From an uncultured Odoribacter sp. (GTDB lineage Bacteria; Bacteroidota; Bacteroidia; Bacteroidales; Marinifilaceae): a stretch of DNA of 19,234 nt. Below are positions 15,791 through 19,234 of this stretch, one piece after another. Positions within the stretch are counted from its first letter, which is position 1; each line of letters opens with the position of its first letter. Position numbers and translations under genes: made by a program. The notes below the pieces were generated by a model. The model saw only the letters and a program-made list of their open reading frames with translations. It was not told where the DNA came from and made no database searches. Location of the stretch: the NCBI GenBank assembly GCA_905193145.1, contig CAJJNP010000048.1:1-19234 (forward strand), given 5' to 3'.

Positions 15791-15842
15791 CGCAGTCTCT
15801 TGCATGAAAGTCTCCATAGCAATACTGCGCTCGATAAATTAA
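15791..15842 (+). promoter_or_regulatory. structured rplS leader with a 12-codon frame
   Basis: CGCAGT (15791-15796) pairs with ACTGCG (15824-15829). TTGCATG (15800-15806) pairs with CAT and GCAA (15815-15822) around an 8-base loop with one bulged A. A short frame, ATG at 15804 to TAA at 15842, would encode [12 protein letters not shown]; it begins inside the stem and ends 16 bases before rplS. It has no Shine-Dalgarno. The fold suggests autogenous or ribosome-dependent control of L19, but neither fold nor peptide is proven. Confidence 0.5.
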
Positions 15843-15858
15843 TATAAAAAAGAAGAAT

Positions 15859-16212
15859 ATGGATTTAATTAAAATTGCAGAGCAAGCATTTGCTGCAGAA
15901 AACCCAGTTGAGCACCCTTCATTCCACACAGGTGACACTGTAAGCGTACACTACAAAATTATTGAAGGAAACAAAGAACGTGTACAGATTTTCCGTGGTG
16001 TAGTTATCCAGATTAAAGGAACAGGAACTACTAAAACCTTCACTGTACGCAAAATGTCCGGAAATGTTGGAGTAGAAAGAATTTTCCCTATGGAATCTCC
16101 GTACATCAAACAGATTGAAGTAAACAAAGTTGGTAAAGTAAGACGTTCTAGAATTTATTATTTCCGTGATCTTACCGGTAAAAAAGCTAAGATTAAAGAA
16201 AAACGTTCATAA
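15859..16212 (+). CDS. rplS: 50S ribosomal protein L19
   Basis: bL19 sits at the subunit interface and contributes to the B6/B8 bridges. The 117-residue basic protein has the full family pattern: [33 protein letters not shown] in the SH3-like core, [20 protein letters not shown] and the C-terminal [26 protein letters not shown]. It stands apart from rpsP/rimM/trmD, with which it is grouped in many bacteria. Here it has its own promoter, leader and terminator. RBS-like AAGAAGA lies just before the ATG. Confidence 0.98.
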   Translation: MDLIKIAEQAFAAENPVEHPSFHTGDTVSVHYKIIEGNKERVQIFRGVVIQIKGTGTTKTFTVRKMSGNVGVERIFPMESPYIKQIEVNKVGKVRRSRIYYFRDLTGKKAKIKEKRS

Positions 16213-16236
16213 CGTTATAACACAAAAAAATATTAG

Positions 16237-16262
16237 AAGCTCTGCACTTGCAGAGCTTTTTT
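16237..16262 (+). terminator. intrinsic terminator of rplS
   Basis: AAGCTCTGC (16237-16245), loop ACTT, GCAGAGCTT (16250-16258) form a perfect 9-bp stem running into six consecutive T (16257-16262). Confidence 0.9.
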
Positions 16263-16277
16263 ATTTCCTTATCTTTG
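16248..16277 (+). promoter_or_regulatory. promoter of the phospho-sugar mutase gene, overlapping the rplS terminator
   Basis: TTG at 16248-16250 lies in the loop and first stem base of the rplS terminator. TATCTTTG (16270-16277) follows after 19 bases, fitting the consensus. The start would be near 16284, about 24 bases before the gene. Confidence 0.68.
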
Positions 16278-16307
16278 TGGAAAGGATAAATAACAATACT
16301 ATTTACT

Positions 16308-18050
16308 ATGGAAAACAAAGAAATCATTCAGAAAGCGAAACACAAAGCAGAAGCTTGGAAAAATGGAGCTTATGACGAAGATACAAAAGCAGAAGTAGAA
16401 CGCCTACTTAATGCAACAGATCCTACAGAATTAATAGAATCATTTTACAATGATTTAGAATTTGGCACAGGGGGACTTCGTGGCATCATGGGAGTTGGTA
16501 CAAACCGCATGAATCGTTATACTGTAGGTGCTGCTACCCAAGGATTTGCTAACTACATTAACAAAATGTTTCCTGGAGAAGAAAAAGCAGTATGCATCGG
16601 CCACGATTGCCGTCACCACTCTCGCGAGTATGCAGAAACAACTGCCGCAATTTTTTCTGCAAATGGAATTACAGCATACTTATTTGAAGCTTTACGCCCT
16701 ACCCCAGAAATGTCTTTTGCGATCCGAGAACTAGGATGTAAAGGAGGAGTAATCATTACCGCATCGCATAATCCCAAAGAATATAATGGTTATAAAGCAT
16801 ATTGGGATGATGGTTCTCAACTTGTTCCACCACACGATAAAAATGTAATTGCTGAAGTCAAAAATGTCAAAGTAGAAGACATCAAATTCGAAAGAATCCA
16901 AGAACGAATAAAAATATTAGGAGAAGACTTTGACCAAAAATTTTTAGCAGCAGTTAAAACACTAAGCTTATCTCCAGAATCAATCAAACGCCAACACGAT
17001 TTAAAGATTGTGTTCACACCATTACATGGAACCACCTATAAACTCGTTCCTGCATCTCTGCGTAATTGGGGCTTCTCCAATATTATAACCATCCCAGAAC
17101 AAATGATTACAGATGGAGATTTCCCAACTGTTGCTTCAGCAAACCCAGAAGAACCTGCAGCTTTTAAATTAGCTCTAGATAAAGCCCGAGAAGTAGATGC
17201 AGATCTAGCAATGGCATGCGATCCAGATGGCGACCGCATCGGTATTGCCACAAAAGACGATAGAGGAGAGTGGATTCTTCTCAATGGCAATCAGACAAAT
17301 ATCATTTTTACTTGGTATATTATTCACCGTCGCCGAGAACTAGGCCTACTGAAAGGCAATGAATACACAGGAAAGACCATTGTCACCAGCGAACTTTTAA
17401 AAGAAATCGCAGAAAAAAACGGTCTACCTTGTTACGATGTATACACCGGCTTCAAATGGATTGCCGACATGATACGCAAACATGGTGCTGAAGGCTATAT
17501 TGGAGCAGGAGAAGAATCGTTTGGCTTTATGCCCGGAGCATTTACACGAGACAAAGATGGTGTGTCTTCCACCTCCTTGATGGCTGAAATTACTGCATGG
17601 GCCAAAGATAACGGAAAATCTCTTTTCGACCTTCTGAAGGACATCTATGCAGAATATGGATTTTCACAAGAAAAGATGATATACATTGTCCACAAAGGTT
17701 TAACTGGAGCCCAAGAAATAAAAGACATGATGGATAAATTCAGAAACAACACTCCAGCAAAAATTAATGGCAGCGATATCATTATAAAAAAAGATTATTC
17801 CATTCTTAAAGCCGTTAATTTGAAAACTGGAGAAACTAGCAACATGGATTTTCCAACAACAAGCAATGTTTTACAATTCTTTCTTGCTGACGGCTGTAAA
17901 ATATCAGTTAGACCATCAGGTACTGAGCCTAAAATTAAATTTTATTTCGAAGCTCGAGCACAAATGCCCACAACGAATGACTTTCATAAAGCACAGGCAG
18001 AAGCAGAAGCAAAAATTGATGCAATAGTAGCTGATTTAGGGATACAGTAA
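16308..18050 (+). CDS. phospho-sugar mutase (phosphoglucomutase/phosphomannomutase)
   Basis: The 580-residue cytoplasmic enzyme interconverts hexose 1- and 6-phosphates (alpha-D-phosphohexomutase superfamily), feeding glycogen, capsule and nucleotide-sugar synthesis. All four active-site motifs are intact: GVIITASHNPKEYNG (phosphoserine S153), DPDGDRIG (metal loop, D305, D307, D309), GEESFGFMPG (sugar loop, 401-410) and RPSGTEPK (phosphate loop, 535-542). FGTGGLRGIMG near residue 52 is the usual N-terminal signature. Length fits the long PgcA/PGM2-like subgroup (about 550-620 residues) rather than the 450-residue PMM/PGM group. Whether glucose or mannose phosphate is preferred cannot be decided from sequence. 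It is probably transcribed alone. Confidence 0.95.
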   Translation: MENKEIIQKAKHKAEAWKNGAYDEDTKAEVERLLNATDPTELIESFYNDLEFGTGGLRGIMGVGTNRMNRYTVGAATQGFANYINKMFPGEEKAVCIGHDCRHHSREYAETTAAIFSANGITAYLFEALRPTPEMSFAIRELGCKGGVIITASHNPKEYNGYKAYWDDGSQLVPPHDKNVIAEVKNVKVEDIKFERIQERIKILGEDFDQKFLAAVKTLSLSPESIKRQHDLKIVFTPLHGTTYKLVPASLRNWGFSNIITIPEQMITDGDFPTVASANPEEPAAFKLALDKAREVDADLAMACDPDGDRIGIATKDDRGEWILLNGNQTNIIFTWYIIHRRRELGLLKGNEYTGKTIVTSELLKEIAEKNGLPCYDVYTGFKWIADMIRKHGAEGYIGAGEESFGFMPGAFTRDKDGVSSTSLMAEITAWAKDNGKSLFDLLKDIYAEYGFSQEKMIYIVHKGLTGAQEIKDMMDKFRNNTPAKINGSDIIIKKDYSILKAVNLKTGETSNMDFPTTSNVLQFFLADGCKISVRPSGTEPKIKFYFEARAQMPTTNDFHKAQAEAEAKIDAIVADLGIQ

Positions 18051-18059
18051 TTATATTAT

Positions 18060-18088
18060 AGAGCAATCCATATAAAATGGATTGCTCT
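18060..18088. terminator. bidirectional hairpin between convergent genes
   Basis: AGAGCAATCCAT (18060-18071), loop ATAAA, ATGGATTGCTCT (18077-18088) is a perfect 12-bp stem between the mutase stop and the stop of the minus-strand regulator. T-runs are poor on both sides, so it may act by stem strength or protect 3' ends. Confidence 0.7.
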
Positions 18089-18094
18089 TAACAT

Positions 18095-19234
18095 TCACTT
18101 ACAATCAATTTGAGCCAACAAACCTTCTGCACCTGCCAAAATATCCATCCTCTCTTCTAAATTTAATTTTTCTCTAATAGTCGTCCTACGCTTATAAACA
18201 GATGCAATTCCTGTATCCATCACAAAGGCTATTTCATCATTCCTAAAACCTCCCTTTAACAAACAAAGAGTTTGAATTTCTTTCTCACTTAACACAGGAA
18301 AATATTGTAATAATTTATTGTGGAAATCAGCATATAATGTATCTATCACTAAATAAAATTCCTCCCAATTCAATACAGTGGAATGCACCCCACCCAACAT
18401 CTCATCATACATTTTCAAAAAGGAAACATTTTTAGGTAATTCCTGACATGATAAACTAGCTAAACGTCGAGATAATTCTAACTTATTCATCAATATACAC
18501 TTGATTTTATTCGTTTGTCCTTCCTGTAATTCACAAAGTTTCTGCAATGTTTCCACTCGCCGTTCCACTTCCCATATTCGTTCATCACGTCTCTTACGCC
18601 ATAGATAAAAACTAAAAAATGCAACAAGACAAACAATAACTGCAACCAAGATCCCCGCAGCCCATTTATTTTTCTGCGCTTTTAATAAATTTGCCTCATT
18701 CTCCAATTTTGCTCGGACATAACTAATAATCATATGATTTATCTGCTCATTATGTGCACTCATTCTCAGACTATCTTGCGATTGTATGTATCTTTTCAAT
18801 ATTTCTCCTGCACGTTTATAATCCCCCAATTGAAAATAATATTGCCCCATCAAACGATAATGCAACAAACGAATACTTGGTTGCCAAAACCTAGTATCAC
18901 TTGGCAAAGAAGAAATATACATTGCAACGGAATCCAATTGCCCTCTAGATAAAGCAGATTCTGCATGTGCCAAACCATCATACAATTGGACATATTCATT
19001 ATTTTCAAATGATTCTCGGAGATAATCTTTCAGATAACCCGTAACTTCCTTATCCTCCTCGCTAAATTCAGCTACATTCATAAGACGCAAAGCCATCTTA
19101 TCTTCACCATACTCTCCAATATGCTGCAAAATACATTGATAATAATATCTTGCCTTATCATATTCCTTTACAAACAAATAACAATTTGCAAGTTTAAAAA
19201 TATAATGGAAATCATCTTTTTTCTTCTTCTCTTG
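18095..19234 (-). CDS. TPR / membrane / HTH regulator, 5' part beyond the window
   Basis: The frame stays open to the right edge, so the N-terminus is missing; 379 residues are visible. An apparent start at 19177 is only an internal TTG. The visible N-terminal part is helical with TPR-like units (FKLANCYLFVKEYDKARYYY and LMGQYYFQLGDYKRAGEILKRY). A single transmembrane helix (AAGILVAVIVCLVAFFSFYLW) is followed by a basic stop and a coiled coil (about 25 residues, RIWEVERRVETLQKL). The C-terminus has a LuxR-like helix-turn-helix (LSEKEIQTLCLLKGGFRNDEIAFVMDTGIASVYKRRTTIREKL). This matches a Bacteroidetes group of membrane-tethered regulators thought to sense through periplasmic TPRs. Its targets and signal are unknown, and no clear target gene is adjacent. 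Confidence 0.85.
   Translation of the reverse strand, partial: QEKKKKDDFHYIFKLANCYLFVKEYDKARYYYQCILQHIGEYGEDKMALRLMNVAEFSEEDKEVTGYLKDYLRESFENNEYVQLYDGLAHAESALSRGQLDSVAMYISSLPSDTRFWQPSIRLLHYRLMGQYYFQLGDYKRAGEILKRYIQSQDSLRMSAHNEQINHMIISYVRAKLENEANLLKAQKNKWAAGILVAVIVCLVAFFSFYLWRKRRDERIWEVERRVETLQKLCELQEGQTNKIKCILMNKLELSRRLASLSCQELPKNVSFLKMYDEMLGGVHSTVLNWEEFYLVIDTLYADFHNKLLQYFPVLSEKEIQTLCLLKGGFRNDEIAFVMDTGIASVYKRRTTIREKLNLEERMDILAGAEGLLAQIDCK

Noticed and set aside
1..19234. Defence island, prophage, transposon or CRISPR array
   Set aside because: I looked for integrase, transposase, nuclease, toxin-antitoxin and phage proteins and for regularly spaced repeats and found none.

Overview
The window looks like chromosome from a member of the Bacteroidales (Bacteroidota). 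The AT-rich composition, the start regions that mostly lack a strong Shine-Dalgarno, and several promoter candidates with the Bacteroidetes layout (TTG about 20 bases ahead of TAnnTTTG) all point this way. So do the protein variants: a NusA with a short C-terminus, a standalone DsbD-alpha domain protein, and a TPR/membrane/HTH regulator. I cannot name the genus. The content is mostly housekeeping with one accessory-type module, a heavy-metal efflux operon. I see no tRNA, rRNA, IS element, CRISPR array, phage gene or recognisable defence system.

Layout. Bases 1-307 hold no gene but contain a near-perfect 45-base hairpin and, further in, a promoter candidate followed by a terminator-shaped leader. 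Then comes the translation/transcription cluster rimP-nusA-infB (308-4948). A secreted DsbD-alpha-like protein (5051-5512) and a CapA-type metallophosphatase (5589-6692) follow, then methylglyoxal synthase mgsA (6732-7112). A well-formed promoter with an overlapping palindrome (7191-7233) opens a four-gene operon. It encodes a small His/Cys-rich exported protein, a His-rich lipoprotein RND adaptor, a CusA/CzcA-type RND pump and a TolC-like outer-membrane channel (7253-13349). Together these would move metal cations from the periplasm or cytoplasm out of the cell. No regulator gene for it lies in the window.

A block on the minus strand reads greA, HIT-family hydrolase, hotdog thioesterase, HAD phosphatase (15515 down to 13413), with a strong terminator between the HIT gene and the thioesterase. 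The greA leader carries two consecutive intrinsic-terminator-like hairpins. Divergent from greA is rplS (15859-16212), with its own promoter and a structured leader containing a 12-codon reading frame. A phospho-sugar mutase follows (16308-18050), and its promoter begins inside the rplS terminator. The window ends in a minus-strand TPR/membrane/HTH regulator that runs off the right edge (18095-19234).

The most interesting theme is RNA-level control. Both elongation-factor units (rimP-nusA-infB and greA) have terminator-shaped structures between the likely start site and the first gene, and rplS has a folded leader. This would fit feedback of NusA and GreA on their own transcription, but that is inference. 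The other point worth attention is the small His/Cys-rich protein heading the metal operon, together with the candidate operator over its promoter.
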